Shown: positions 8,362-17,299 of the stretch, in pieces | Numbering within the stretch: position 1 is the first letter of the stretch | How the letters are laid out: the number at the start of each line of letters is the position of its first letter | NCBI GenBank assembly: GCA_964538355.1 | Contig: CAZIFC010000012.1 | Coordinates: 1 to 56,457 of the forward strand | DNA from: Bilophila sp964538355 | GTDB taxonomy: Bacteria > Desulfobacterota > Desulfovibrionia > Desulfovibrionales > Desulfovibrionaceae | DNA: 56,457 bases | Reading direction: 5' to 3' | Translations under genes and position numbers: made by a program | The notes under the pieces: generated by a model | The model's input: only the letters and a program-made list of their open reading frames with translations | What the model was told of the DNA's origin: nothing | Database searches by the model: none

Positions 8362-9102
8362 TTATTCGCCGAGCCACTTGCTGCGGATGGCCTTTTCCTT
8401 GCCGTTTTCGCGGATGGCCTTCAGGCCCTTGTTGACTTCAGCGGCAAGGGCGGCGTTGTCCTTGCTGAACACAAAGCCGATGTACTCCGCGTCTTCGGTC
8501 TGGAAGGCGACCTTCATGAGGTTCTGGTACCCTTCCTTGCGGCTGGCATAGTAGCGGGCGACCGGATCGTCGCAGATTACGGCGTCAAGGCGGCCATTGC
8601 GCATGTCTTCGAACACAAGGCCCACTTCGTCGTAGGTACGCAGATCGACTTCAACCTCCATCTTGCGGAGGGCTTCGATGGCGGTGGTGCCGATCTGGAC
8701 GCCAACCTTCTTGCCCTTGAGATCTTCGGGCTTCTTGATGTCGGCATCCTTGGAGACGACAACGGCCTGATGCACTTCATAGTAGGGATCGGAGAACAGA
8801 TAGGCCTTTTTGCGCTTGTCGGTGATGGTCACGCAGGAGGCAATGATGTTGGCCTGTCCGGATTCGAGCGAGGCAAAGATGCCGTCCCACGCAATGTTGC
8901 GGAATTCGCTCTTCATGCCCAGTTCTTCGGCGATGGCGGCGACGATATCGCGGTCATAGCCGATGATGTTCTTGTTTTCATCCAGAAATTCCATGGGAGG
9001 CCAGGTCGGATTGGATGCGGCGATAAGGGTTTTTTCAGCGGCGGACGCAGAGCCGCAGAGCATGAGAACGGCAAGAAGGCTGGTCAGTACGGTACGGAAC
9101 AT
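8362..9102 (-). CDS. ABC transporter substrate-binding protein (amino acid type, SBP family 3)
   Basis: A 246-residue periplasmic binding protein with a signal peptide (1-22, cleaved after SASA). The fold-defining segments of the polar amino acid family are present: NPTWPPMEF, a GYDRDIVAAIAEELG helix, the IIASCVTITDKRKK hinge and SDPYYEVHQ. Ligand is probably an amino acid; lysine/arginine/ornithine-type and cystine-type proteins look similar. No permease or ATPase gene is adjacent, so it is an orphan here. The start has a GAGGAGAG site upstream. Confidence 0.88.
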   Translation of the reverse strand: MFRTVLTSLLAVLMLCGSASAAEKTLIAASNPTWPPMEFLDENKNIIGYDRDIVAAIAEELGMKSEFRNIAWDGIFASLESGQANIIASCVTITDKRKKAYLFSDPYYEVHQAVVVSKDADIKKPEDLKGKKVGVQIGTTAIEALRKMEVEVDLRTYDEVGLVFEDMRNGRLDAVICDDPVARYYASRKEGYQNLMKVAFQTEDAEYIGFVFSKDNAALAAEVNKGLKAIRENGKEKAIRSKWLGE

Positions 9103-9481
9103 GGGGGACTCTCCTCATTAAAAATAAGCTTCGTTATTAGACGGCGGATAACGGAGCGTCAATAGAAAAGTGAAGGGCCAGCGGGAAGATGGCACGTCGG
9201 GAGCGGAAACGCTCTGCGCGCCGCGCCGAAAGCGGATCTTTTTCAGGAAAAAGCCTATCCCCCCTTGATTTTTGTTGATGAATGCGTGATTCTGGCCTTT
9301 GTTATGCTGCGGGAAAGGCGTTCGCCGCAATCTTTGGATTGTACGGTGTCCGCATTCCCGCAGAGGCGTTTTCCGCACCGGAGGAGTTCGGGAAACGTGT
9401 GGTTCCCCGCCGGAGGCAGTCCGCGCGGGGCGTTTTCGTTTCACCATTTCGCGTCGTTTCGTCGGAGGAGGAAAGAGCTTC
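9103..9481. other. Divergent intergenic region
   Basis: About 380 bp between the binding-protein gene (minus) and the SulP permease (plus), so it must hold promoters in both directions. An AT-rich block lies near 9261-9310. I see no known riboswitch. The frame of the permease is open back to 9299, but no ribosome site or family similarity supports that start. Confidence 0.4.
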
Positions 9482-11182
9482 ATGTCCAGCGTGCAGCAGG
9501 CTCAGCACAAGACCCCGCTTATTCCGAGCCTTTTTAAGACCATTCGCAACGGGTACACCCTTGGCATGTTTTCCAAGGACGTTTCGGCGGGGATTACGGT
9601 CGGCGTGGTGGCTATTCCGCTCGCGCTCGCGTTCGCCATCGCTTCGGGGCTGACTCCGGAGCGTGGACTGTACACGTCCATCATCGCCGGTTTCTTCATG
9701 GCTTTTTTCAGCGGAAGCCGTTTCCCTGTCAGCGGGCCGACGGGTGCCTTCGTCGTCATCATCTACAGCATCGTGTCCCGCCACGGATACGAGGGGCTGG
9801 TGCTGACCACGCTCATGGCCGGTATCCTGCTTGTCATATTCGGTTTCTTGCGGTTGGGAACACTGGTCAAGTATATTCCCTACCCGGTGACCACGGGCTT
9901 CACGACAGGCATTGCGCTGCTCATCTTTTCGTCGCAGATGAAGGATTTCTTCGGCTTGCCGCTGGTGAACACTCCCCCGGAATTTTTTGACAAATGGGGA
10001 GCCTACGCGCAGAACGCCATGGATTTCAGCCCTGCCACGCTCGGTGTGGCGGTGTTTACGCTGGCGGTCATCCTGCTCATCCGGCGCACGATCCCGAAGA
10101 TCCCCGCGCCTGTCGTCGCCGTTTTTCTGGCAACGCTCGTGGTGTGGCTGTTCAATCTGCCCACGGATACCATCGGTTCTCGTTTCGGAACGCTGCCTAT
10201 GGGCTTTCCGGAATTTACGCCGCCTGAAGGCATCACCTTCGAGCGTATCCGTGAGCTGTTCCCCGACGCCCTCACCATCGCGCTGCTGGCGGGCATCGAA
10301 TCCCTGCTGGCCTGTGTCGTTGCGGACAGCATGACCGGCGACCGCCACAATTCCAACATGGAACTGGTGTCTCAGGGCATCGGCAACGTGGCCTCGGTGT
10401 TCTTCGGCGGCTTTGCAGCCACCGGAGCCATTGCCCGTACCGCAACCAACATCCGCGCGGGTGCGGTTTCGTCGGTTTCCGCCATCGTCCATTCGATTTT
10501 CCTCGTGCTGGTGGTGCTGTGGCTCATGCCGCTGACGGAGTATATCCCGCTTGCCGCCCTTGCCGCCGTTCTGGTCATGGTTTCATACGACATGAGCGAC
10601 CTGCGGACGGTGCGCCACGTCTTTGAAGGCCCGAAGTCCGACTGGTCGGTCATGGTGCTGACCTTTGCCCTCACGGTCGTCTTTGACCTGACCGTAGCCG
10701 TCTACACCGGCGTTATGCTGGCTTCGTTGCTGTTCATGCGCCGCATGAGCGAGCTGACGGGCATCCACACCTGTTCCTCCGGCGAGGAAGAGGAAGCTGC
10801 CGAGCACGACATCCCGCTGCCGGATGAGGAAACCGTGCCTGACGGCGTGGAGATCTTCGCGATCAACGGCCCGCTGTTCTTTGGTGTCGCAGACCGTTTC
10901 CAGTCCGCGCTGGATGCCATGCAGACGCCCGCGAAGGTATTCATCATGTACCTGCACAATACCCCCGCCATCGACATGACCGGCATCCACGCGCTGGAGG
11001 CGTTCCTTGAGCGTCGCCAGGAAGGTTGCCGTGTGCTGTTCGCCGCCGTGCAGGAGCCTGCCCGCAAGACGCTCCAGCGGGTCGGCATCCTCCGGGCTGT
11101 GGGCGAGGAAAACATCTTCCCTTCGCTGGACGAGGCACTGCTCCGCGCCGAGGAAATTCTCGAGGAGCAAAAAGGCAAGTAG
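9482..11182 (+). CDS. SulP family anion permease with STAS domain
   Basis: A 566-residue inner-membrane transporter. The N-terminal ~430 residues carry the SulP core, about 12-14 membrane spans, with the family signature around GLTPERGLYTSIIAGF and the PVSGPTGAFVV segment. Residues ~460-560 form a cytoplasmic STAS domain (GVEIFAINGPLFFGVAD, then a DMTGIHALE segment like that of anti-anti-sigma factors). SulP proteins carry sulfate, bicarbonate or dicarboxylates; sulfate is attractive in a sulfate reducer but is inference. The start at 9482 follows GGAGGAGGAAAG. Confidence 0.9.
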   Translation: MSSVQQAQHKTPLIPSLFKTIRNGYTLGMFSKDVSAGITVGVVAIPLALAFAIASGLTPERGLYTSIIAGFFMAFFSGSRFPVSGPTGAFVVIIYSIVSRHGYEGLVLTTLMAGILLVIFGFLRLGTLVKYIPYPVTTGFTTGIALLIFSSQMKDFFGLPLVNTPPEFFDKWGAYAQNAMDFSPATLGVAVFTLAVILLIRRTIPKIPAPVVAVFLATLVVWLFNLPTDTIGSRFGTLPMGFPEFTPPEGITFERIRELFPDALTIALLAGIESLLACVVADSMTGDRHNSNMELVSQGIGNVASVFFGGFAATGAIARTATNIRAGAVSSVSAIVHSIFLVLVVLWLMPLTEYIPLAALAAVLVMVSYDMSDLRTVRHVFEGPKSDWSVMVLTFALTVVFDLTVAVYTGVMLASLLFMRRMSELTGIHTCSSGEEEEAAEHDIPLPDEETVPDGVEIFAINGPLFFGVADRFQSALDAMQTPAKVFIMYLHNTPAIDMTGIHALEAFLERRQEGCRVLFAAVQEPARKTLQRVGILRAVGEENIFPSLDEALLRAEEILEEQKGK

Positions 11183-11198
11183 GTTTCCGGCACGGGAG

Positions 11199-11223
11199 GC
11201 CCTCTTCGCACCGTGAGGGCTTT
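11199..11223 (+). terminator. Small hairpin after the SulP gene
   Basis: GCCCTC/GAGGGC 6-bp stem followed by TTT, 16 bp past the stop codon. Weak on its own. Confidence 0.45.
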
Positions 11224-11269
11224 CCGTGTGCGATCTCATGAAATCCCGGCGGGTTCCCTGCTGCGGAAG

Positions 11270-11303
11270 AACGTGCCCGGGCCTGTGGTCCGGGCACGTT
11301 TGT
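11270..11303 (+). terminator. Second hairpin terminator after the SulP gene
   Basis: A perfect 11-bp stem AACGTGCCCGG/CCGGGCACGTT followed by a short T-rich tail. Confidence 0.65.
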
Positions 11304-11462
11304 TGTGCGGGAAGGTTTGGAGGGGAAGAGGCTGGCGTTTGTGCCGCCGGTGTTCGTATGCTAGGTTTGCCGGGTGTAGCGGCGTTCCCTCATGGAGCAA
11401 CGGACGGGGGCCGGGCATGTGCCGCTCCCTCCCCTCCACAGAAGTCTTTTCAAGGATATGCT

Positions 11463-12989
11463 ATGGTCGTCAGGCTGGCGTGCGGAGCCTTGCAGGGCGT
11501 GGATGCCTTCCGCGTGGATCTGGAAGTGGATTTTTTGCGGAAAGGCATGCCCGCATTCATCATTGTGGGGCTTGCGGAGGGCGCGGTTCGCGAGGCCCGG
11601 GAGCGGGTTTTCGCGGCGTTGCGCTCCTGCGGCTACGCGCTGCCTGCGGCAAGGATTACCGTCAACCTCGCCCCGGCGGATCGGCGCAAGGCGGGCAGTG
11701 CCTACGACCTGCCTCTGGCGGTGGCTCTGCTGGCGGCTTCGGGCGTCATCCCCGCCGAGCGGCTGGAGGGGTGGTTCCTTGCCGGAGAGCTTTCGCTGAC
11801 AGGCCAGATAAAGCCGATTCCCGGCGTTCTGCCGCTTGCCGTGCTTGCCCGCAGCGAAGGGGCGCGGGGGCTGGTTACGGCCCCGGAGAACGCCTCTGAG
11901 GCCGCTCTGGTAGAGGGTCTGCCCGCCTATGGCCCGGCTACGCTGGACGAGGCGGTGCGTTTCCTGCTTGGAGAGTCCGAGCAGGAGGCCGCTTCTCCGC
12001 CGTCGGCGACGGACGAGAGCGGGTGGGGTGCTCCCGATTTTTCCGATGTGAAGGGGCAGGAGCACGCCAAAAGGGCCATTGAGATCGCGGCGGCGGGAGC
12101 GCACAACGTGCTGCTCATCGGCCCGCCAGGCAGCGGAAAAACCATGCTTGCCAAGCGCATTCCCTCCATCCTCCCTCCCCTTGATCCGGACGAGGCTCTG
12201 GAAGTCACCAAAATCTACAGCGTTGCCGGCATGCTTGGCGGCAGGGGGCTGGTTTCGGAAAGGCCGTTCCGGGAGCCGCACCATACGGTTTCCGACGTGG
12301 CCCTGGTTGGGGGCGGTGCGTTTCCGCGTCCGGGCGAGGTTTCGCTGGCGCACCGGGGCGTGCTCTTCCTTGACGAGTTGCCGGAATACGGGAAAAATAC
12401 GCTTGATGTGCTCCGCCAGCCGCTGGAAGGCGGAACCGTAACGGTATCCAGATCCGCACACTCGGTAACGTTTCCTGCGGACTGCATGCTGGTTGCCGCC
12501 ATGAATCCCTGCCCCTGCGGCTATGCGACGGACGCCCGCCATGCCTGCGCCTGCACACCGCATCAGGTTCGCCGATACCGGGCGCGGCTGTCCGGGCCGC
12601 TGCTGGATCGCATCGATTTGCACATCAACGTGCCTGCCGTCCCCTATGAGGATTTGCAGGCCGGAACTTCAGGCGTAACCTCCTCCCTCATGCGGGAGCG
12701 GGTGCTTGCGGCCCGCGCCGTTCAGCGCGAACGCTATGCGGATGCCCCCTTCTGCCGGACCAACGCGGATCTTTCCGGGGAGCTTCTGGAGCGTTTTTGC
12801 CGTCTCGGTTCCGGCGAGCACGCCTTCCTGAAGGAAGCCGTCCAGCGGCTGGCCCTGTCCGCGCGGGCGTATACGCGCATCCTGCGGATAAGCCGGACCA
12901 TTGCGGATCTCGCGGGAGCCGAGTGTCTCGGCATCCCCCATCTGGCGGAGGCCATCGGCTGCCGGGTACTGGACAGGGACGCGTTGTAG
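11463..12989 (+). CDS. comM: YifB/ComM family Mg-chelatase-like AAA+ ATPase
   Basis: A 508-residue protein of typical length. The N-terminal domain (to ~175) has the Lon-protease-like ChlI fold. The AAA+ module has Walker A GPPGSGKT at 220-227, Walker B in GVLFLDELPEY, and the family's MNPCPCG motif with a cysteine cluster. The C-terminal Mg-chelatase region follows. In naturally competent bacteria ComM is a helicase that promotes branch migration during transformation; its role elsewhere is less clear. The start is at 11463 with AAGGA upstream; selD follows after 37 bp and may be co-transcribed. Confidence 0.9.
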   Translation: MVVRLACGALQGVDAFRVDLEVDFLRKGMPAFIIVGLAEGAVREARERVFAALRSCGYALPAARITVNLAPADRRKAGSAYDLPLAVALLAASGVIPAERLEGWFLAGELSLTGQIKPIPGVLPLAVLARSEGARGLVTAPENASEAALVEGLPAYGPATLDEAVRFLLGESEQEAASPPSATDESGWGAPDFSDVKGQEHAKRAIEIAAAGAHNVLLIGPPGSGKTMLAKRIPSILPPLDPDEALEVTKIYSVAGMLGGRGLVSERPFREPHHTVSDVALVGGGAFPRPGEVSLAHRGVLFLDELPEYGKNTLDVLRQPLEGGTVTVSRSAHSVTFPADCMLVAAMNPCPCGYATDARHACACTPHQVRRYRARLSGPLLDRIDLHINVPAVPYEDLQAGTSGVTSSLMRERVLAARAVQRERYADAPFCRTNADLSGELLERFCRLGSGEHAFLKEAVQRLALSARAYTRILRISRTIADLAGAECLGIPHLAEAIGCRVLDRDAL

Positions 12990-13026
12990 GAACTTTTTTT
13001 GAACCATCCAAGACAAGGAGCATGTC

Positions 13027-14076
13027 ATGTCGTTCAGACTGATGGACAAAGCCAAGGCCGCCGGCTGAGCGGCAAAGACGGCTCCAGAGTTGCTGGAGCA
13101 GGTTTTGGCGTCCCTTCCCCGGGTTCCTGACCCGGAGGGGCGCGTCGTGCACGGGTTTGAGCACAATGAGGATGCCGTTATCGTGCGGACGCCGCCTGCG
13201 GGCATGGCGTTGGTGCAGACGGTGGATGTGCTGAGTCCGCTTGGCAACAACCCCCGCCTGTTCGGGCAGGTGGCGGCGGCAAACGCGCTTTCCGACGTTT
13301 ACGCCGTGGGCGGCTTTCCGTGGTCTGCCATGAATATCGCCGCGTTTCCGGCTCAGGATGTCCCGCTGGAGGTCTTCGCGGAGATTCTGACGGGCGGGCT
13401 TGAGAAGCTGGCCGAGGCCGGAGCCGTGCTTGCCGGCGGGCACACGCTGGAAGATGCGGAAATCAAATACGGCCTTTCCGTGACCGGCTACGTCGATCCT
13501 GACGCCATAGCCAGCAATGCGGGCCTGTGTCCGGGGGACAGCCTTGTGCTGACCAAGCCGCTGGGAACCGGCGTGCTGGCGACGGCGATCAAGGCGCAGT
13601 GGGAGCATGCGGACAAGGCCGAGGCGGATCTGTACTACTGGGCAACCCGCCTGAACGCCCATGCCGCGGATGTCCTGCGGGCCATGAAGCTCCGGGCGGC
13701 TACGGATATAACGGGCTTCGGGCTTGGGGGGCATCTTCTGGAAATGGCCCGCGGGTCCGGGGTGACGGTGGAAATCGATACCGCATCCTTGCCGTTTATC
13801 GACAATGTGGAAGCGTTTGCCTCGGACGGGCTGATCCCCGCCGGAAGCTATGCCAACCGCAAGCATTGCGCCTGCCGGACGTTTGTGAGTCCGGGAGTGG
13901 ACAGCCTGCGGGCCGTGCTGGTGTTCGATGCCCAGACCTCGGGAGGGCTGGCTCTGGCCGTACCCTCCGGGCGTGAGGATGAGGCCCTGGAACGCCTTGC
14001 CGCGCTTGGCGAGCCGGGCTGGGTTGTCGGGCGGGTCTTGCCGAAAGGGGAGGGGGCACAGCTGATTTTGAGCTGA
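13027..14076 (+). CDS. selD: Selenide, water dikinase (selenophosphate synthase), selenoprotein
   Basis: Makes selenophosphate from selenide and ATP, the selenium donor for selenocysteine. The 349-residue product is continuous only if the in-frame TGA at 13066-13068 (codon 14) is read as selenocysteine. It then gives AAG-Sec-AAK, where Sec takes the place of the catalytic Cys/Sec of the family. The ATM at 13027 is preceded by AAGGAG; starting after the TGA would remove the active site. Downstream motifs match SelD: NEDAVIV, QTVDVLSP, the DITGFGLGGH glycine loop and the DAQTSGGLA segment. A hairpin just after the TGA fits a bacterial SECIS element. Confidence 0.93.
13066..13099 (+). promoter_or_regulatory. 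Sec codon and SECIS-like hairpin in selD
   Basis: The TGA at 13066-13068 is followed after 12 nt by a perfect 7-bp stem, GCTCCAG (13081-13087) with CTGGAGC (13093-13099), closing a 5-nt loop AGTTG. Bacterial SECIS elements lie within the coding region close behind the UGA and usually have a G among the first two loop bases, which this one has. It would bind SelB. Confidence 0.8.
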
Positions 14077-14208
14077 GGGGACAGTGCGGAAGCTGTTTCG
14101 CAACCTCTTCCCGTGCGGAAGAGAGAAGCTGGCTGGCCCGGATCGGAAAAGAGGGGCGGGGAATGCCTGCTCCAGATCGAAACTGTATCGATACCCTACA
14201 AAAAACAG

Positions 14209-14241
14209 CAGAAAAGCCGGACAATCGCCCGGCTTTTCTGT
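14209..14241 (+). terminator. Terminator downstream of selD
   Basis: A perfect 12-bp stem CAGAAAAGCCGG/CCGGCTTTTCTG with an 8-nt loop and T-rich 3' arm. It lies 130 bp past the selD stop; its A-rich 5' arm means it may also act on transcripts from the minus strand. Confidence 0.8.
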
Positions 14242-14315
14242 TGTAATGCCTTTTGAGGAAACTCATTTCCCCCGTCGCGTGCAGGGCTGTGCCCTGCCGG
14301 GGAGCGGGGCGTTGC

Positions 14316-14771
14316 CTAGTAGATCCACTTCTTGCCGTCGTACCGGGTGATTTCGCGGATACGGCGGGCCTTGGGGCTCTTGAATTCGCCGGACTTGGCT
14401 TCGGCTACGGTCTTGCCGGTGCTTTCGTATACCTTTTCAAGGTAGACGATGTGCCCAACATATTCGCAGCCCGGGCCTTTGCCGGGATAGATTTCCGTGG
14501 TCATGGTCGTCGTGTCGATTTCCGAGAAGCGGGCAATGTAGCCCTTGCCGGCCTTGCTGACCTTCATGTGGGCGCGGTTGTCCTGAAGGGTGTTGTTGGC
14601 ACGGGCCACATGGGTCTGGGCGAACGCGTCAAGCTTGGCCTTCACTTCAAGGGTTGTTTCCTTGGCGGGTGCTTCGGCCTTGGCTTTGGCAGCCAGGGCC
14701 TGAGGGCCGGAGCAAAGGACGGCAGCGGACAGAACGAGAGCGAACAACGTGGATTTTTTAGTAAAAATCAT
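14316..14771 (-). CDS. Secreted protein of unknown function, partner of the VWA-OmpA gene
   Basis: A 151-residue protein with a signal peptide (1-28, ending ALA-type). The mature part has a Lys/Ala-rich start, a helix with TLQDNRAH, and a beta-rich C-terminal half with a lone cysteine. I do not recognise a named family. It follows the VWA-OmpA gene in the same direction after 73 bp, with a GGCCCG/CGGGCC hairpin between (14796-14823) that may uncouple their levels. The pairing suggests an envelope role. Confidence 0.75.
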   Translation of the reverse strand: MIFTKKSTLFALVLSAAVLCSGPQALAAKAKAEAPAKETTLEVKAKLDAFAQTHVARANNTLQDNRAHMKVSKAGKGYIARFSEIDTTTMTTEIYPGKGPGCEYVGHIVYLEKVYESTGKTVAEAKSGEFKSPKARRIREITRYDGKKWIY

Positions 14772-14844
14772 AGGGGAACGTTCCTCTTGATCATAAAAGG
14801 CCCGACGAGGATACGCCGGGCCCTTGTTGGCGGTTAGCCGAAAA

Positions 14845-15867
14845 TTAGTCCATGAACACCAGTTCGGTGCGGCGGTTCATGTAACGGCCTTCTTCCGTGT
14901 TGTTGTCATAACGGAAGGACTTGCCCTTGCCGATGGCGATCATGCGGCTGGCGGGAACGCCCTGCGTAACCAGATAGTTCTTCACGGCGTCGGCGCGACG
15001 CTGGGAGAGCTTCAGGTTGTAGGCGTCGGTACCGATGCTGTCAGTCCAGCCGAGGAGCTGCACCTTCATGCCGGGGTGTTCCATGATGACGCGGGCGGCT
15101 TCGTTCAGGATGCCCTGGGCTTCGGGGGTCAGGTCGTACTTGTCGAACGCGAAGTTGACGCCGCGGAGGACGACAACGTCTTCGATGACGGACACGCGTT
15201 CCTGGCAGAACACGTCGCCCACGAACTTGTCGACGGCGGCGTCGCTCTTGAGAAGGTCAATGGCCTTCACGGACACGGAGCAGGCGTTCAGAGCGGTGAT
15301 GGCGTCCAGAGTGGCCTGGCCTTCAGGGGAGGAGGCAACGGAGATCACATGGAAGCAGACGTTCGGGTTGGCGGCGTAGATGGCCTTCACTTCGTCAACC
15401 GGGTTGATGCCGCGGTTGGATTCGCCGTCGCTGACGAGGATAACGGCAGCGCGGGGGGTCATCTGGCTGATGATGCCGTTGTGGGCCTGGATGCCATCAC
15501 CCATGGGAGTGAAGCGAGCGAAGGTTTCCAGATTGTCCTTCAGGCTGTCGATGCCGGCAGCCATGCCGGCACGCTGCCAGGGGCTCTGATTCACGATCGC
15601 GCCATAGGGAGCGAAGGTGTACAGGCCGCCCTGATAGCCGAGATCCGGAACCGCGTCGTTGACGCGCTTCATGACTTCCTTGGCAACGGCCATCTTGGTC
15701 TTGCCGACGGCGGGGAAGTTCATCATCATGGAGCCGGAGTAGTCCACCAGATAGTTGTAGCTTTCAATGCGCTTCTGGCAGGTTTCGACCGTGTGGGCCG
15801 CAAAGCCGGCCGTAGCCCAAGCGAAAACCAGGGCGACAGCGAGGACAATAGAACGGGAAATTTTCAT
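14845..15867 (-). CDS. VWA-domain protein with C-terminal OmpA peptidoglycan-binding domain
   Basis: A 340-residue exported protein. A signal peptide (1-23) is followed by a von Willebrand A domain (~35-210) with an intact MIDAS start (DYSGSM) and the conserved SDGESN segment. An OmpA/MotB domain (~225-340) follows, with FAFDKYDLTPEA, the GWTDSIGTDAYN loop and an NRRTEL C-terminus that bind peptidoglycan. OmpA-like proteins with a metal-dependent adhesion domain tie the outer envelope to the wall. The start is preceded by GGAGGCTCAC. Probable two-gene unit with the downstream secreted protein. Confidence 0.88.
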   Translation of the reverse strand: MKISRSIVLAVALVFAWATAGFAAHTVETCQKRIESYNYLVDYSGSMMMNFPAVGKTKMAVAKEVMKRVNDAVPDLGYQGGLYTFAPYGAIVNQSPWQRAGMAAGIDSLKDNLETFARFTPMGDGIQAHNGIISQMTPRAAVILVSDGESNRGINPVDEVKAIYAANPNVCFHVISVASSPEGQATLDAITALNACSVSVKAIDLLKSDAAVDKFVGDVFCQERVSVIEDVVVLRGVNFAFDKYDLTPEAQGILNEAARVIMEHPGMKVQLLGWTDSIGTDAYNLKLSQRRADAVKNYLVTQGVPASRMIAIGKGKSFRYDNNTEEGRYMNRRTELVFMD

Positions 15868-15898
15868 GTGAGCCTCCGTTTCTTGGGGTTAGGCGATT

Positions 15899-15925
15899 TC
15901 ACTCCGCCCCTGACGGGTGGAGTGA
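15899..15925. repeat. Hairpin upstream of the VWA-OmpA gene
   Basis: TCACTCC/GGAGTGA 7-bp inverted repeat with extra C/G pairing inside, 32 bp before the start codon on the minus strand; it may lie in the 5' leader. Confidence 0.5.
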
Positions 15926-16169
15926 AGCGTCCTCAAAAATTGTCAGCGAATACATGCAAACTGTTTCCAGGGAGAATCGCTCTGCACAAGGAAACACTGC
16001 AATGTTCCGGCCTGTCGAACATCCCCTAGCGTTATTCGACCGGCAAAACCGTTTTCTGGATACATTGCCATATTCGCTTGAATGCGACTCTACCTGTGGC
16101 CCGTGCAAAGGTAAAGAGGCTTACTTGTATTTTTTTTGAAAGCATCTCTTTTCCTCTATTCCGCACAAC

Positions 16170-16204
16170 AAAAAAAACAGGGCGAGAGTTTCCTCTCGCC
16201 CTGT
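16170..16204 (-). terminator. Strong terminator of dsrC
   Basis: A perfect 12-bp stem ACAGGGCGAGAG/CTCTCGCCCTGT with a TTTC loop; on the minus strand it is followed by eight T residues. It lies ~70 bp after the dsrC stop codon. Confidence 0.93.
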
Positions 16205-16271
16205 GTGGGAACTATATGTATGACATCACAGGATAAAATATCTTACGATGCCTCATATTCCCGAACTGGCA

Positions 16272-16589
16272 TCACACGCAGCCGGTGGGCTTGGGCAGGC
16301 CAGCCATCTTGCAGGCTCCTTTGCCGGGGCCGGAGGGGAAGAGTTCGTACACTTCTTTCAGCTTGTAGCCGGTGTTCTTGGACAGGATACGCACCATAGG
16401 AGCGATCCCGTTCTTGCGGTAGTAGTCCTGCAGGAAGTCAAGGATCTTCTGGTGATCTTCGTTCAGATCGGTGATCCCTTCGGATTCCTTAACGTATTCC
16501 AGCCATTCCGGGCACCACTCATCAAACTTGAGCAGGAAGCCGTCTTCATCAACTTCGAAGGTTTTACCCTTGTAGGTGACTTCAGCCAT
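16272..16589 (-). CDS. dsrC: Sulfite reductase-associated sulfur carrier DsrC
   Basis: A 105-residue cytoplasmic protein. In dissimilatory sulfate reduction DsrAB loads sulfur from sulfite onto DsrC as a trisulfide between two C-terminal cysteines, which the membrane complex DsrMKJOP then reduces. Both cysteines are present in the flexible tail (GKGACKMAGLPKPTGCV; the last is the penultimate residue), and the KFDEWCPEW and GIAPMVRILSK segments are typical. The start at 16589 follows AAGGAGG. It is a single gene with its own promoter and terminator, away from dsrAB, as usual in Desulfovibrio. Confidence 0.97.
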   Translation of the reverse strand: MAEVTYKGKTFEVDEDGFLLKFDEWCPEWLEYVKESEGITDLNEDHQKILDFLQDYYRKNGIAPMVRILSKNTGYKLKEVYELFPSGPGKGACKMAGLPKPTGCV

Positions 16590-16768
16590 GTGTGCGTCCT
16601 CCTTGGACAGTTTATGTGACAAGGAAACTCCTGTCACGCTTTCCGGACAAGAATGCAAAAGCTTGTTCCGCCGGAATCACTCACCATTCCACGAACTCCC
16701 AAACGAAGCCCGCAGAAAGCCGCCGGATGTGTGGGGGCACATCTTTCGGCGCTTCCTTATTGAAGGGG

Positions 16769-16797
16769 CATCTATCACAGCGTTGTGAAAATGGCAA
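16769..16797 (-). promoter_or_regulatory. Predicted dsrC promoter
   Basis: On the minus strand TTGCCA (16797-16792) and TAGATG (16774-16769) are 17 bp apart. The transcript would have a ~170-nt leader with two hairpins: TTCCGG...CCGGAA with inner ACAAG/CTTGT near 16650-16680, and GTGACA...TGTCAC near 16616-16637. Confidence 0.55.
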
Positions 16798-16819
16798 GTA
16801 GTTGTTCCGCTTTTGCTCT

Positions 16820-17299
16820 TCATTGGGTAGTCAGCCAGTGTTCCGCGGCTTCCAGCATGGATGAGCACAGCTCGTCCATTTCCGGGCCGTGGTCATACCC
16901 CGCCAGATGCCCCAGGCCGTGGGCCAAAAGCCGGAGGCAGTGCTCCCGCGTATCCTGCCCGTAGAGGCGCGCCTCCCGGTGCAGGGTATCTACGGAAAAA
17001 ACAAGGCTGCCAAGCTGGAGCGGGGTATGCTCATCCCCCTCAAGTTGTTCATCCATCGGGAAGGAAAGCACGTTGGTCGGGCCGTGGCATCGCATGTAGC
17101 CGTGGTTGCAGGCGGCCATGCCGCCGTCGCGGACCAGCACGAGATCCAGCTCCACGTTTCCGGCCTCTGCCGCGCCGAGCATGGCGGAGAGGGCCTGCCT
17201 CAGTTCCGTGCGGCAGAAGGGCAGCCGCCAGCACAGCTCTCCGCCCGAGAGGTTCAGGTGGAGGGATGCCGCCTGCCGTTCCTGGAAAAGGGGCTTCAT
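16820..17299 (-). CDS. ybeY: Endoribonuclease YbeY
   Basis: A 159-residue metal-dependent RNase for 16S rRNA 3'-end maturation and ribosome quality control. The zinc site is seen as HGLGHLAGYDH (HxxxHxxxxxH), and the upstream GPTNVLSFP segment is also diagnostic. Its start codon overlaps the stop of the preceding pgpH by 4 nt (ATGA), so the two are translationally coupled. The order phoH-pgpH-ybeY is common in bacteria. Confidence 0.93.
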   Translation of the reverse strand: MKPLFQERQAASLHLNLSGGELCWRLPFCRTELRQALSAMLGAAEAGNVELDLVLVRDGGMAACNHGYMRCHGPTNVLSFPMDEQLEGDEHTPLQLGSLVFSVDTLHREARLYGQDTREHCLRLLAHGLGHLAGYDHGPEMDELCSSMLEAAEHWLTTQ

